NCBI RefSeq assembly: GCF_029258205.1
Contig: NZ_JARHZJ010000024.1
Coordinates: 1 to 49,440 of the forward strand
Direction of reading: 5' to 3'
DNA length: 49,440 bases
Origin: Clostridium sp.
GTDB lineage: Bacteria; Bacillota; Clostridia; Clostridiales; Clostridiaceae
The translations under genes and the position numbers were made by a program. This document shows positions 34,333 through 43,018 of the stretch, one piece after another (within the stretch, counting starts at the first letter, position 1; each line of letters opens with the position of its first letter). The notes below the pieces were generated by a model. It made no database searches, had not been told where the DNA came from, and saw only the letters and a program-made list of their open reading frames with translations.

Positions 34333-35799
34333 ATGGATTTTATAATCTACATTTGGGAGTTTTTCCAAAATAACATTCTGACAAAGCCTGCATTTTTCAT
34401 TGGATTTATAGTTCTTATTGGTTACTTGTTACTTAAGAGGCCTTTTTATGATGCTTTGGCAGGATTTATAAAGGCAACAGTTGGTTATTTAATTTTAAAT
34501 GTTGCAGCAGGTGGACTTGTTAGTAACTTCCGTCCAATTCTTGCAGGACTTAAGGATAGATTTAATTTACAGGCGGCAGTTATAGATCCTTATTTTGGAC
34601 AAACAGCAGCTCAAGAGGCTATAGGAAATATAGGAAAATCTTTTTCTATGATGATGGTAGTTTTACTTATAGCATTCTTATTTAACTTAGTACTTGTATT
34701 GCTTAGAAAATTTACAAAGGTTCGTACAGTATTTATTACAGGTCATGTAATGGTACAACAATCAGCTACAGCTTTATGGTTAGTATTTTTCTGTTTCCCA
34801 AATTTAAGTAATATGGGAGTAGTAGTAATGTTAGGATTACTTCTTGGAACATACTGGGCAGTATTTTCTAATCTTACAGTTGAGCCATGTCAAGATCTTA
34901 CTGAAGGTGGTGGATTTGCTATAGGACATCAACAAATGTTAGGTGTTTGGATAACTGATAAAATAGCTGGAAAAATAGGAAATAGTAAAAAGAGTATTGA
35001 AGATTTAGAACTTCCAGGATTCTTATCTATATTTAGTGATAACGTTGTAGCAACTGGTATATTAATGACTATTTTCTTCGGAATAATTATGGGAATATTA
35101 GGACCAGATTTAATGCATACAATTGATAAGGGATTTAATCAAAATACAAATTTCTTATTTTACATATTAGAAAAATCACTTAACTTTGCAGTTTACTTAA
35201 GTATATTACAACTAGGTGTTAGAATGTTCGTTTCAGAACTTACTGAATCATTCCAAGGTATTTCAAATAAAATACTTCCAGGATCAGTACCAGCTGTAGA
35301 TTGTGCAGCAACTTATGGATTTGGACATCCAAATGCAGTTACTATTGGATTCTTATTCGGAGCTATAGGTCAATTTATAGCAATAATAGGACTTGTAGTT
35401 TTCAAAAGTCCAGTACTTATAATAAGTGGATTTGTACCATTATTCTTCGATAATGCTACATTTGCAGTATTTGCTAATAGAAAAGGTGGATTAAAAGCTG
35501 CAATGATAATTCCATTCGTTTCAGGAGTTATACAGGTTTTAGGTGGAGCTTTTGCAGCGTACTATTTCGGATTAGCTCAATTTGGAGGATGGCATGGAAA
35601 CTTTGACTGGGATACATTATGGCCAGTAGTTGGAGTTCTTATGAACAAGTTTGCTTATATAGGGGTTGGAATAGCAGTAGTAGGAATGCTTTTAATACCT
35701 CAAATTCAATATTTTAAAAATAAAAAAGGTTACTTCAAGTTAGTTGAAGATTATGAAGGATATTTAGAAGACAAAGAAAAGGAAAAAGCACAAAATTAG
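34333..35799 (+). CDS. ulaA: PTS ascorbate transporter EIIC component
   Basis: Membrane permease of the ascorbate phosphotransferase system. A 488-residue polytopic protein that matches UlaA/SgaT: the opening FFQNNILTKPAFFIGFIVLIG, the AAGGLVSNFRPILAG segment, and GHQQMLGVWITD in the substrate region. The ATG follows GGGAGGAG. The 181-base gap to ulaC carries a hairpin. Confidence 0.95.
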   Translation: MDFIIYIWEFFQNNILTKPAFFIGFIVLIGYLLLKRPFYDALAGFIKATVGYLILNVAAGGLVSNFRPILAGLKDRFNLQAAVIDPYFGQTAAQEAIGNIGKSFSMMMVVLLIAFLFNLVLVLLRKFTKVRTVFITGHVMVQQSATALWLVFFCFPNLSNMGVVVMLGLLLGTYWAVFSNLTVEPCQDLTEGGGFAIGHQQMLGVWITDKIAGKIGNSKKSIEDLELPGFLSIFSDNVVATGILMTIFFGIIMGILGPDLMHTIDKGFNQNTNFLFYILEKSLNFAVYLSILQLGVRMFVSELTESFQGISNKILPGSVPAVDCAATYGFGHPNAVTIGFLFGAIGQFIAIIGLVVFKSPVLIISGFVPLFFDNATFAVFANRKGGLKAAMIIPFVSGVIQVLGGAFAAYYFGLAQFGGWHGNFDWDTLWPVVGVLMNKFAYIGVGIAVVGMLLIPQIQYFKNKKGYFKLVEDYEGYLEDKEKEKAQN

Positions 35800-35810
35800 C
35801 TTTAAATTAA

Positions 35811-35840
35811 TTGATAGTTAATTTTAGTACTAACTATCAA
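35811..35840 (+). promoter_or_regulatory. Intercistronic hairpin ulaA-ulaB, no U-tract
   Basis: A 10-bp perfect stem TTGATAGTTA with TAACTATCAA, loop of 10, tail AATAAAATA. Confidence 0.5.
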
Positions 35841-35903
35841 AATAAAATAGATAGAAATTTAAATATATAGAAATAATTGGTGTTAATTTAGGAGGAGATA
35901 TTT

Positions 35904-36194
35904 ATGTTAAAAGTAATAGCAGCATGTGGAAATGGAATGGGATCAAGTCAAATTATAAAAATGAAAATAGAGAAAATATTTAAAAAGTTAAATATTCCTG
36001 TATCAATTCATCATACAAGTGTAGGAGCAGCAAAAACAGAAGCTTCAAGCTATGATGTAGTATTCTGCTCAGATGCATTAAAAGGAAATTTTGATAAAGC
36101 TAAGGCTTCAGGAACTATCGTTATAGGACTTAAAAATCTTTTGTCAGAAAAAGAAATTGAAGAAAAGATTGTAGAAAATATAGTAAATAAATAA
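35904..36194 (+). CDS. ulaB: PTS ascorbate-type EIIB component
   Basis: Cytoplasmic phosphocarrier of the ascorbate PTS. The 96-residue protein has the phosphocysteine loop AACGNGMGSS (C8) of the lactose/cellobiose-ascorbate EIIB fold. The ATG follows AGGAGG. It lies between ulaA and an unknown gene in the same operon. Confidence 0.93.
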   Translation: MLKVIAACGNGMGSSQIIKMKIEKIFKKLNIPVSIHHTSVGAAKTEASSYDVVFCSDALKGNFDKAKASGTIVIGLKNLLSEKEIEEKIVENIVNK

Positions 36195-36203
36195 ATATAA
36201 AAG

Positions 36204-36257
36204 TTATGATATAGTACTTATTTCTTAGAGAGTTAAGAGATAGGTACTATGTTATAA
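36204..36257 (+). promoter_or_regulatory. Intercistronic hairpin ulaB-propeller gene
   Basis: An imperfect stem of about 20 bp (36204-36227 with 36233-36257), without a terminal T-run. Confidence 0.5.
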
Positions 36258-36301
36258 ATAAGGATTTATTTTAATTATTTATAATCTAGGAGGAATATAA
36301 G

Positions 36302-37336
36302 ATGAAAATAGAAAAGAAGTTTTTAACTAACTTACATAGATGTTATGCAACAAGTAGTACTATTATTGATGGAGATAGAAAAATACTTATAGCAACTGAA
36401 GGAGAAGGTTCTTGTTTCATGTATGAGGGGGATGATTTTAAACAATCAACTGTTTGGGATGGACCAGGAGGAACAATGTCTATAGTTTCTATTCCAGGAA
36501 AAAATGGCGATTTTCTAGCAGTTCAAAGATTTTTCCCTACATTTCAATCAGAAGATGCTGAGATAGTATGGGGAAGATATGAAAATGGAAAATGGGAAAT
36601 AAAAACATTATTTAAGCTACCATACGTACATCGTTTCGATATTTTAGAAGCTAATGGAAAATTATATTTCTTAGGATCAGTTTTATGTAATAGTAAGCAA
36701 TTTAAAGATGATTGGAGTGATCCAGGTAAGATATATGTAGGAGAACTTCCAGAAGATTTAAATAATCCTATTGAGCTTAAGGTTATAAAAGAAGGATTAA
36801 CTAAAAACCATGGATATTGTAGAGCATATCATGATGGCAAAATGGTTGGTTTAGTAACATCTCAAGAAGGAATATTTAGAGTAACACCACCTCAAAGTGG
36901 TGATGAGGAATGGATTATTGAAAAAATAATGGATAGACCTACAAGTGATGTAGCTGTTATAGATATAGATGAAGATGGTGAAGAAGAATTAGTTACTATT
37001 GAAGAATTCCATGGTAAACATTTTAGAATAAATAAAAAGTATGGAGATGAATATAAAATTATTTATGAATATCCAAAAGAAATGGATTTTGGACATGTCG
37101 TTTGGGGTGGTAAGTTAAGAGGAGTTCCAACTATAATAGGTGGTTATAGAAGATGCGATAAAGATTTATTTTATATTCAATGTACTGATAAAGAAAAATT
37201 AGAATTTGAAACTGTAGTTATTGAGTCAGGAGTTGGACCAAGTAATGTTGCTGTTTTAAATGAAGATGATAGAGATATAATAATATCTGCAAACAGAGAG
37301 TTAGGACAAGCTGCATTATATATTGTTACTGATTAA
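36302..37336 (+). CDS. Unknown protein, probable beta-propeller, inside the ascorbate operon
   Basis: A 344-residue soluble protein without signal peptide. It shows recurring aromatic and Gly-rich strands and a VCBS/FG-GAP-like segment [17 protein letters not shown] (about residues 217-233), suggesting a beta-propeller. A His/Asp-rich stretch follows (EEFHGKHFR) and a late FGHVVWGG. It sits between ulaB and ulaF, in the operon slot where ulaD (3-keto-L-gulonate-6-phosphate decarboxylase) might be expected, but it is not an OMP-decarboxylase-like barrel. I do not recognise the family. A step in sugar-acid metabolism is inference only. Confidence 0.7.
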   Translation: MKIEKKFLTNLHRCYATSSTIIDGDRKILIATEGEGSCFMYEGDDFKQSTVWDGPGGTMSIVSIPGKNGDFLAVQRFFPTFQSEDAEIVWGRYENGKWEIKTLFKLPYVHRFDILEANGKLYFLGSVLCNSKQFKDDWSDPGKIYVGELPEDLNNPIELKVIKEGLTKNHGYCRAYHDGKMVGLVTSQEGIFRVTPPQSGDEEWIIEKIMDRPTSDVAVIDIDEDGEEELVTIEEFHGKHFRINKKYGDEYKIIYEYPKEMDFGHVVWGGKLRGVPTIIGGYRRCDKDLFYIQCTDKEKLEFETVVIESGVGPSNVAVLNEDDRDIIISANRELGQAALYIVTD

Positions 37337-37386
37337 TCAAATTTGTTATAAGGGTTGATATTAAGAGTCTAAGGAGGGTATTTTAT

Positions 37387-38085
37387 ATGTTAGAGAACTT
37401 AAAAAAAGAAGTTTACGAAGCTAATATGCTTCTTCCAAAATATAATTTGGTAACTTTTACATGGGGTAATGTTTCTGCTATAGATAGAGAAAAAGGACTT
37501 GTTGTAATTAAACCATCAGGAGTTGAGTATGACACAATGAAACCAGAAGATATGGTTGTGGTTGATTTGGAAGGAAATATTGTTGAAGGAAAATATAAAC
37601 CTTCGTCAGATACAGATACTCATTTAAAACTTTACAAGGAGTTTAAGAATATAGGAGGAATAGTTCATACTCATTCTAGATGGGCGACAATATTTGCACA
37701 AGCAGGAAGAGGAATAAAACCATATGGAACAACTCAGGCTGACTATTTTGCTGATGAAATCCCTTGTACAAGAGATATGACTAGAGAAGAGATTGAAGAA
37801 AATTATGAATATAATACAGGGGTTGTGATTGTTGAAAGATTCAAAGATATGAATCCAGAGAATATTCCGGCAGTACTTGTTAAAAATCATGGTCCTTTTA
37901 CTTGGGGAAAGGATGCTAAAGATGCTGTTCATAATGCTGTTGTTCTAGAAGAAGTAGCAATGATGGCATATAATACAGAAATATTAGCAAATAAAAATGT
38001 AGATAGCATGTCTGATGACTTATTAAATAAACACTTTTCAAGAAAGCATGGTCCAAATGCTTACTATGGACAAACAGGAGCTTAA
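37387..38085 (+). CDS. ulaF: L-ribulose-5-phosphate 4-epimerase UlaF
   Basis: Converts L-ribulose-5-phosphate to D-xylulose-5-phosphate, the last step into the pentose phosphate pathway. A 232-residue class II aldolase-fold protein with GNVSAIDRE near the N-terminus, [11 protein letters not shown], and the metal-binding [13 protein letters not shown]. The ATG follows AAGGAGGG. It lies 18 bases upstream of ulaE, so the two are coupled. Confidence 0.93.
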   Translation: MLENLKKEVYEANMLLPKYNLVTFTWGNVSAIDREKGLVVIKPSGVEYDTMKPEDMVVVDLEGNIVEGKYKPSSDTDTHLKLYKEFKNIGGIVHTHSRWATIFAQAGRGIKPYGTTQADYFADEIPCTRDMTREEIEENYEYNTGVVIVERFKDMNPENIPAVLVKNHGPFTWGKDAKDAVHNAVVLEEVAMMAYNTEILANKNVDSMSDDLLNKHFSRKHGPNAYYGQTGA

Positions 38086-38103
38086 GAAAAGGAGCTGATT
38101 AAG

Positions 38104-38952
38104 ATGAAAGAATATTTTATTGGATTATATGAAAAAGCTATGCCTAATACACTTACTTGGAGAGAAAAACTTCAATGTGCAAAAGAGAATAATTTTGATT
38201 TTTTAGAGATAAGTATAGATGAAACTGATGAAAAATTAAAAAGACTTGATATGACAAAAGAAGAAAGACAGGTTTTAGTAGATCTTATGTATGAAGTTGG
38301 TCTTCCAATAAGAACTATGTGTCTTAGTGGACATAGAAAATATCCTATAGGAAGTACAGATGAAACAACTAGAAATCGTGGTATGAGAATAATGGAGAAG
38401 GCCATAGAGTTAGCTGATGACTTAGGAATTAGGATAATTCAATTAGCAGGGTATGATGTTTATTATGAAGAGAGTAGTGAAGAAACAATAAAATTATTCT
38501 ATGAAAATCTAAAAAAAGCTGTTGAAATGGCTTCTAGATCAGGAATAATTTTAGCTTTTGAAACTATGGAAACTGAGTTTATGAACACAGTTGAAAAAGC
38601 TATGAGTTATGTTGAAAAGATTGATTCGCCATACTTAGGTGTTTATCCTGACTGTGGAAATATAACTAATACTGCTACTAAATATAATAAAAGTGTTATT
38701 GAAGATTTAAGAAGTGGTAAAGGTCACATAATGGCTGTTCATCTTAAAGAAACAAAACCAGGCAAGTTTAGGGAAATTCCATTTGGAACTGGACATGTTG
38801 ATTTTGAAAGTATAATAAAAGAATCATATAACATGGGAGTAAGAAGATTTGTTACTGAGTTCTGGTATACAGGAATTGGTGACTATAGAGTTGAGATAAA
38901 AAATTCAAGAAAATTTATAGAAGAAAAATTTAATAAAGCTTTAGAAAAATAA
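38104..38952 (+). CDS. ulaE: L-xylulose-5-phosphate 3-epimerase UlaE
   Basis: Converts L-xylulose-5-phosphate to L-ribulose-5-phosphate. The 282-residue TIM-barrel protein of the xylose-isomerase-like superfamily has LEISIDETDEKLKRL near the N-terminus, ILAFETMETEFMNT (metal-ligand Glu), and GVYPDCGN. The ribosome binding site AAAGGAG overlaps the ulaF end. It is the last gene of the operon. Confidence 0.93.
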   Translation: MKEYFIGLYEKAMPNTLTWREKLQCAKENNFDFLEISIDETDEKLKRLDMTKEERQVLVDLMYEVGLPIRTMCLSGHRKYPIGSTDETTRNRGMRIMEKAIELADDLGIRIIQLAGYDVYYEESSEETIKLFYENLKKAVEMASRSGIILAFETMETEFMNTVEKAMSYVEKIDSPYLGVYPDCGNITNTATKYNKSVIEDLRSGKGHIMAVHLKETKPGKFREIPFGTGHVDFESIIKESYNMGVRRFVTEFWYTGIGDYRVEIKNSRKFIEEKFNKALEK

Positions 38953-38986
38953 AATTAAGAAGGTCTGTATAAAAATAACTTTTTAC

Positions 38987-39047
38987 AAAACTTACAAACA
39001 GTATGAAGCGAAATCTAGTAATTCTCTTCATACTGTTTGTAAGTTTT
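38987..39047. terminator. Strong convergent terminator between ulaE and the TPR gene
   Basis: A 22-bp perfect inverted repeat (38987-39008 with 39026-39047) with A/T flanks on both sides. Confidence 0.9.
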
Positions 39048-39078
39048 ATTATTATATTTTTTATACATCAAATTTTTA

Positions 39079-39879
39079 CTATATGTTTAATTCTGATATA
39101 GCATCTCTAATCTTATCTTTATTAAGAGCTGAAAGATATGACTCTCTTTTAGTTAATGCTTTATCGAAAGACTCTAAAGCTCCGTTAGTATCTCCTTCAT
39201 CTCTTAGTATTAAGCCATAATAATAATATGGTTCTGGTATTCCAGGATCTTGTTCTAAAAGTTTAGTATATACTTCCTTAGCTTTTTCTATATTTCCAGT
39301 GAAATAATAAGATTGAGCTAAATTATCCATTATAACTTTATTATCTTGATCATATTCATAAGCTAAAAGATTGTATTTTAAGGCTTCTTCATATCTTTTA
39401 TCTAATATTAAGAAATATCCTAAAGTTTCATAAACAGTTGTGTGTTCATATTGTGTGTGAAGATTTTTTAAGTTTTCAATAGCTTTTTTTAAATCACCAT
39501 TTTTCCAAATTATAAGAGAATCTGTCATTGTATAAGAAGCTCTTAATCTTTCAGGCAGTTTATCATAATCAATAGCATTTAGAAGCTTAGTGGCTTCTTT
39601 TAAATTACCTAAGTAAAGAGTAAGATATGCATATTGAAGTTTTATGCTATCACTAGCATTTTTATATGTACAAGCTTTTTTATAAAGTTCTAGAGCTTTT
39701 TCTCTTTCACCATTTCTAAAGGAAATATTACCTTTATAAGCTAAAATATAAGGTTTTTTTTTATTATATTTGTATAAAGCATAGATTATTATAATAAGTA
39801 ATGCAAAAATATATTGTTTCATCATTACTAATACAAATGCTAATATTAAAGTAATTATAAAGTCATAAGCTGTATTCAT
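39079..39879 (-). CDS. Membrane-anchored TPR protein
   Basis: A 266-residue protein with two adjacent hydrophobic spans near the N-terminus (about residues 6-37), a KYNKKK basic boundary, then tetratricopeptide repeats through the rest, including GNISFRNGEREKALELYKKA (about 52), YEEALKYNLLAYEYDQDN and GNIEKAKEVYTKLLEQDP. Such repeats form a protein-binding solenoid, here on the cytoplasmic side by the positive-inside rule. ATG 39879 is spaced from TGGAGGTG; the GTG at 39888 overlaps it. Partner unknown. Confidence 0.85.
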   Translation of the reverse strand: MNTAYDFIITLILAFVLVMMKQYIFALLIIIIYALYKYNKKKPYILAYKGNISFRNGEREKALELYKKACTYKNASDSIKLQYAYLTLYLGNLKEATKLLNAIDYDKLPERLRASYTMTDSLIIWKNGDLKKAIENLKNLHTQYEHTTVYETLGYFLILDKRYEEALKYNLLAYEYDQDNKVIMDNLAQSYYFTGNIEKAKEVYTKLLEQDPGIPEPYYYYGLILRDEGDTNGALESFDKALTKRESYLSALNKDKIRDAISELNI

Positions 39880-40207
39880 TTTTTGCACCTCCAGTAATTA
39901 CAAAATATTGAAATTATATTATAAGAATAATTTTAATGGAATTTTATTATTAATACAACTTTACTTAATTATATTTACAAAAAAATTATTTTAATTTAAC
40001 AGTAAAATAAAAGCGAGTTATACCAAAACAAAGATCAATAAAACTAATAAAAATATAAAGAGAATATATTTATAAGTTTTAATTATAAGTTTTAATTATA
40101 AGTTTTGATACAACTCTTTTTTAAAAGCATAAACTTTATTAAGTATAGTTTTAAGGAGTTACTTACTACATTTATTTTTTTATTTTATAGAACATTATTT
40201 ATTAAAA
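39880..40207. other. Intergenic region upstream of the TPR gene
   Basis: Very AT-rich; it contains the 13-bp tandem repeat at 40071-40109 and a weak hairpin near 40111-40155. Nothing else is recognised. Confidence 0.5.
40071..40109. repeat. Three tandem copies of a 13-bp unit
   Basis: TATAAGTTTTAAT occurs at 40071-40083 and 40084-40096, and TATAAGTTTTGAT at 40097-40109. Confidence 0.85.
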
Positions 40208-41518
40208 TTATCCCAAATATGCACCAATATGATTAATCATAGGTGGATTTTTATATTTAGTAAATGAAATCTTAATTTTATTAGTTTTGATATTATTAAG
40301 TTTTGCTATATGTCTATATCCTATAGAAGTACCATTATAAAGCTCAAACCAACCATTATTATATGCATAAACTTTAAATTCTTCTACGTTTTGACCTTCA
40401 GCAATCCACTCTCTAATTTCTAAAATATTAAATTCAGTGATAGTTTTGAAATTTATTTCTATATAAGGGTTAACAGCATTTTTATTAGCTATCCAATAAG
40501 ATTTCTTATAGTCATCAATTAAATTATAGCTATCGCTAGAAGATGAATTTGTAGCTAATATAGAGGATCCCTTAATAAGATTATTAGAAAAAGTTTCTTT
40601 TATATATTTAGAAAAATTAGAAAGTAGACTTAATTCATTATCATTTAATAATCCATAAGTATTAGGAGATAAAACTAATACTAAATTTGTGTTTCTTCCT
40701 AATGAATTATTATACACATGTTTTAGCTTTGATAATGAATCTTTATTATGTTTTAAACATTGAGATAGAGAGTAAATACTTTCACCGACAATCCAAGTGT
40801 CTCCATAAATATTTCCTTTTTTAATATTTTCATTGCTAAAATCTTCTTTTAAAAAATCTAAATTTACAGAAGAGTAGAAATAGTTTTTAGATGACTCTAT
40901 ATTAGAATAATATGTCCAACGAACATCAGGTCCAATAGGACTAGATATCATACATTGAGGATTTATATCTTTAATAGTCCTAAAGTATTTTTCAAAATCA
41001 AGGGATTCATAATATTGATCTAAAGAGGTTATATCCATAATGACTTCACTTACCTGTGAATAATTAGTCATAAGTTCTTTTAATTGAGATATATAGTAAT
41101 TATCGTATTCTTCAGGAGTTAAGTTTAAAGTGAGATAATCTTTTAAAGTAAGATGAATACCAAATTTAAGTCCAAACTTTTTACAAGATTTACTAACTTT
41201 TTTTACTAAATCATCATAATTATCTTTCAAAGAAAAATTAGTTATATTAACTTTTGAACAATTGCTTTGCCATAAACAAATACCATTATTAAGCTTAGCA
41301 GTTAAAATAACTTTCTTAAATCCAAATTTAAATAAGTTTTCTATCCATATATCTGTGTTAAATGAAGTCTCTTTTTTAAATAAAGAAGGAGCCTCATCAT
41401 TGTTTTCAGAATTAGCTGTAAATGTATTCATTTGAAGGTCTAAAAAAGCTATTAGTTCATCTTCTTGGTATTTTCTTTGTTCTTTAGTTGGAGTTAAGTT
41501 TACTAGAGTTGTATTCAT
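40208..41518 (-). CDS. GH29 alpha-L-fucosidase-like protein, probably without catalytic residues
   Basis: A 436-residue protein without signal peptide that aligns by eye with GH29 fucosidases: opening PTKEQRKYQEDELIAFL, then MNTFT, GFKKVILTAKLNNGICLW, LKELMTNYSQVSEVIMDI, ISSPIGPDVRW, and a C-terminal discoidin-like region (WFELYNGTSIGYRHIAKL). At places where active enzymes have HFGMNTF, KHHDGFCLW and EVWFDGA, this one has DLQMNTF, KLNNGICLW and EVIMDIT. His residues lining the active site are lost, although an Asp remains. ATG 41518 follows AAGGAGGAG. Probably a pseudoenzyme or a changed specificity; cytoplasmic. Confidence 0.7.
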   Translation of the reverse strand: MNTTLVNLTPTKEQRKYQEDELIAFLDLQMNTFTANSENNDEAPSLFKKETSFNTDIWIENLFKFGFKKVILTAKLNNGICLWQSNCSKVNITNFSLKDNYDDLVKKVSKSCKKFGLKFGIHLTLKDYLTLNLTPEEYDNYYISQLKELMTNYSQVSEVIMDITSLDQYYESLDFEKYFRTIKDINPQCMISSPIGPDVRWTYYSNIESSKNYFYSSVNLDFLKEDFSNENIKKGNIYGDTWIVGESIYSLSQCLKHNKDSLSKLKHVYNNSLGRNTNLVLVLSPNTYGLLNDNELSLLSNFSKYIKETFSNNLIKGSSILATNSSSSDSYNLIDDYKKSYWIANKNAVNPYIEINFKTITEFNILEIREWIAEGQNVEEFKVYAYNNGWFELYNGTSIGYRHIAKLNNIKTNKIKISFTKYKNPPMINHIGAYLG

Positions 41519-41740
41519 TATCTCTCCTCCTTGAAAATAAAGCATTTATTAAATTATAATACTAAAATTAAACAGAAACAACCGTATTAGTAAAAATATT
41601 GAAATTAATTCAATTTAAAAATTTTAATGAATAAAGTTAAAAAGAGTAAATTCAAATTTAATTATTATTTTAAGTAATATAAATTAATTTTAAAATACTT
41701 AAATAAAATTTATATTTTTATTATAGTTTTAATTTAAAAA

Positions 41741-41779
41741 AATATAAAAAAATAGAGATGGAATAAAATCCATCTCTAT
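41741..41779 (-). terminator. Terminator of the HesB-like gene pair
   Basis: An 11-bp perfect stem ATAGAGATGGA (41752-41762) with TCCATCTCTAT (41769-41779). On the minus strand it is followed by a TTTTTTATATTTTTTT tail. Confidence 0.85.
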
Positions 41780-41787
41780 ATGTAAAA

Positions 41788-42114
41788 TTAGTGACAGCTT
41801 GAGCAAGAAGAGCATCCGCCTTCACTTTCTTTAATTGGTTTTAAAGATAATCCTCTACCACCATTTTCATCTGAAGAAAGTAGAGTGAATCCTTCAAAAT
41901 CTTTAACAAGTTCTTTATCAACGAAGAATGTTATATCTTCGATTTTAACAACTTCATCATTATCTGATTGTTCATCCAGAACAATATTAAATACTGGGCC
42001 TCCTCAGCCAACTCCTGCTAGATTTATTCTTATGTCAAATTTTTCTATGCCGTTTTCTTGTAGAAAAGATTTGAACTCAGTATAAGCTTCATTGCTCATT
42101 TTAACAACTGACAT
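41788..42114 (-). CDS. HesB-like selenoprotein, UGA (codon 37) read as selenocysteine
   Basis: From ATG 42114 the frame is open for 109 codons except for TGA at 42006-42004 (codon 37), ending at TAA 41790-41788. The text before and after the TGA is one homologous protein: INLAGVG-U-GGPVF, where HesB-like relatives have Cys in GIGCGGP. The downstream half continues to DITFFVDKELVKDFEGF and a C-terminal SSCSSCH, both shared with the tandem paralogue at 42208. A SECIS hairpin lies 18 bases after the UGA. AGGAGG precedes the start. The Sec reading rests on this pattern; Sec machinery is not in the window. The product is 108 residues, probably a redox-active or cluster/metal-binding protein. Confidence 0.85.
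41967..41985 (-). promoter_or_regulatory. Bacterial SECIS element in the HesB-like selenoprotein mRNA
   Basis: In the mRNA, ATTGTTC and GAACAAT form a perfect 7-bp stem with a TGGAT apical loop. G is the second loop base, as bacterial SECIS models require, and the stem starts 18 bases after the UGA. Confidence 0.8.
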
Positions 42115-42207
42115 ATCTATTTCCTCCTAAATTTTAATTTAAAGCAAAATTGCTTTATATAGTTTATTATTAATATATTTTAAAATAATATCACACTAAA
42201 ATTTTAA

Positions 42208-42552
42208 TTAGTGACAGCTGCCGCAGCTACCACAATTTCCACTGCAACCACTACCTTCATAATCACTCATTAATGGATCAAGAGTTAATCCTTCACCAAA
42301 ATTTTCTTCATCAGAAAGTATTGAGAAACCTAAAAATAAATCGATTAAAGAAGAATCAATAACAAAAGTTAAGTCTTTTATTACTTCAACTTCATCACCT
42401 TCATTTTTTTCTCCGGCAGATACATAGAACATAGGGCCCATAGGTCCGTTCCCACCAAAGTTTATTCTAATAACATCACTATCTATATCATTGGCTTTTA
42501 GGAACTCTTTAAATTCAATATAAGCATCATCGCTCATTGCTACCTTTTTCAT
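42208..42552 (-). CDS. HesB-like protein, paralogue without selenocysteine
   Basis: A 114-residue protein clearly homologous to the selenoprotein gene downstream of it: DDAYIEFKEFLKANDID, IRINFGGNGPMGPMF, DLTFVIDSSLIDLFLGFSIL, and a Cys-rich tail CSGNCGSCGSCH. At the position of the Sec residue it has Pro (NGPMGP against VGUGGP), so the catalytic or ligand residue is absent while the C-terminal cysteine cluster is kept and enlarged. ATG 42552 follows AGGTGATC. The selenoprotein gene starts 93 bases after its stop and the two are probably cotranscribed. Confidence 0.88.
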   Translation of the reverse strand: MKKVAMSDDAYIEFKEFLKANDIDSDVIRINFGGNGPMGPMFYVSAGEKNEGDEVEVIKDLTFVIDSSLIDLFLGFSILSDEENFGEGLTLDPLMSDYEGSGCSGNCGSCGSCH

Positions 42553-43018
42553 TTGATCACCTACTTAATTTCAATTAATTAATAATTAATATTAATTGAT
42601 TAAATTATATAATTTTAAACAAAATAAATCAAGACTATTCTAGTAGGAATTTAAATATGAAGTTTTTATTCCATATATAAATAGTAAAAAGTAGAAATTA
42701 ATTATAATATTTTTGTAATAATATAAAGATTTTTATAAAAAATATGTTGAGAACTTTATTATATCAAATTAAAATAAAATAGTTAAATAAAATATGAAAG
42801 TATACTAAAAATATAATTATTATGAGTTTTAAGCTTTAACATTTCAATAAAAGTTTATATTTAAAATAAATGTTTATTTTAAATATATATTTAGAGAGAA
42901 CTTAATTTAGTAATGAAGTTTAATAAGGTTGTTTTTATCTATATTTAGAAATCAGAATTAGTTTAAACTATAGAGTATTAAAAATAAATTGTTTTAGGAA
43001 AGTTGGGAAAGAAAAATT
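42553..43018. other. Divergent intergenic region
   Basis: 466 AT-rich bases between the HesB-like pair (minus) and the methyltransferase-like gene (plus). It must hold promoters for both, but no confident -35/-10 pair, operator or RNA is seen. Confidence 0.4.

Noticed and set aside
40071..40109. CRISPR-like repeat
   Set aside because: Three 13-bp units directly abut without spacers. It is a simple tandem repeat.
41885..42085. Plus-strand ORF across the selenoprotein gene
   Set aside because: It is the antisense shadow of the HesB-like gene, with Ser/Thr/Leu-rich nonsense composition and no ribosome binding site.
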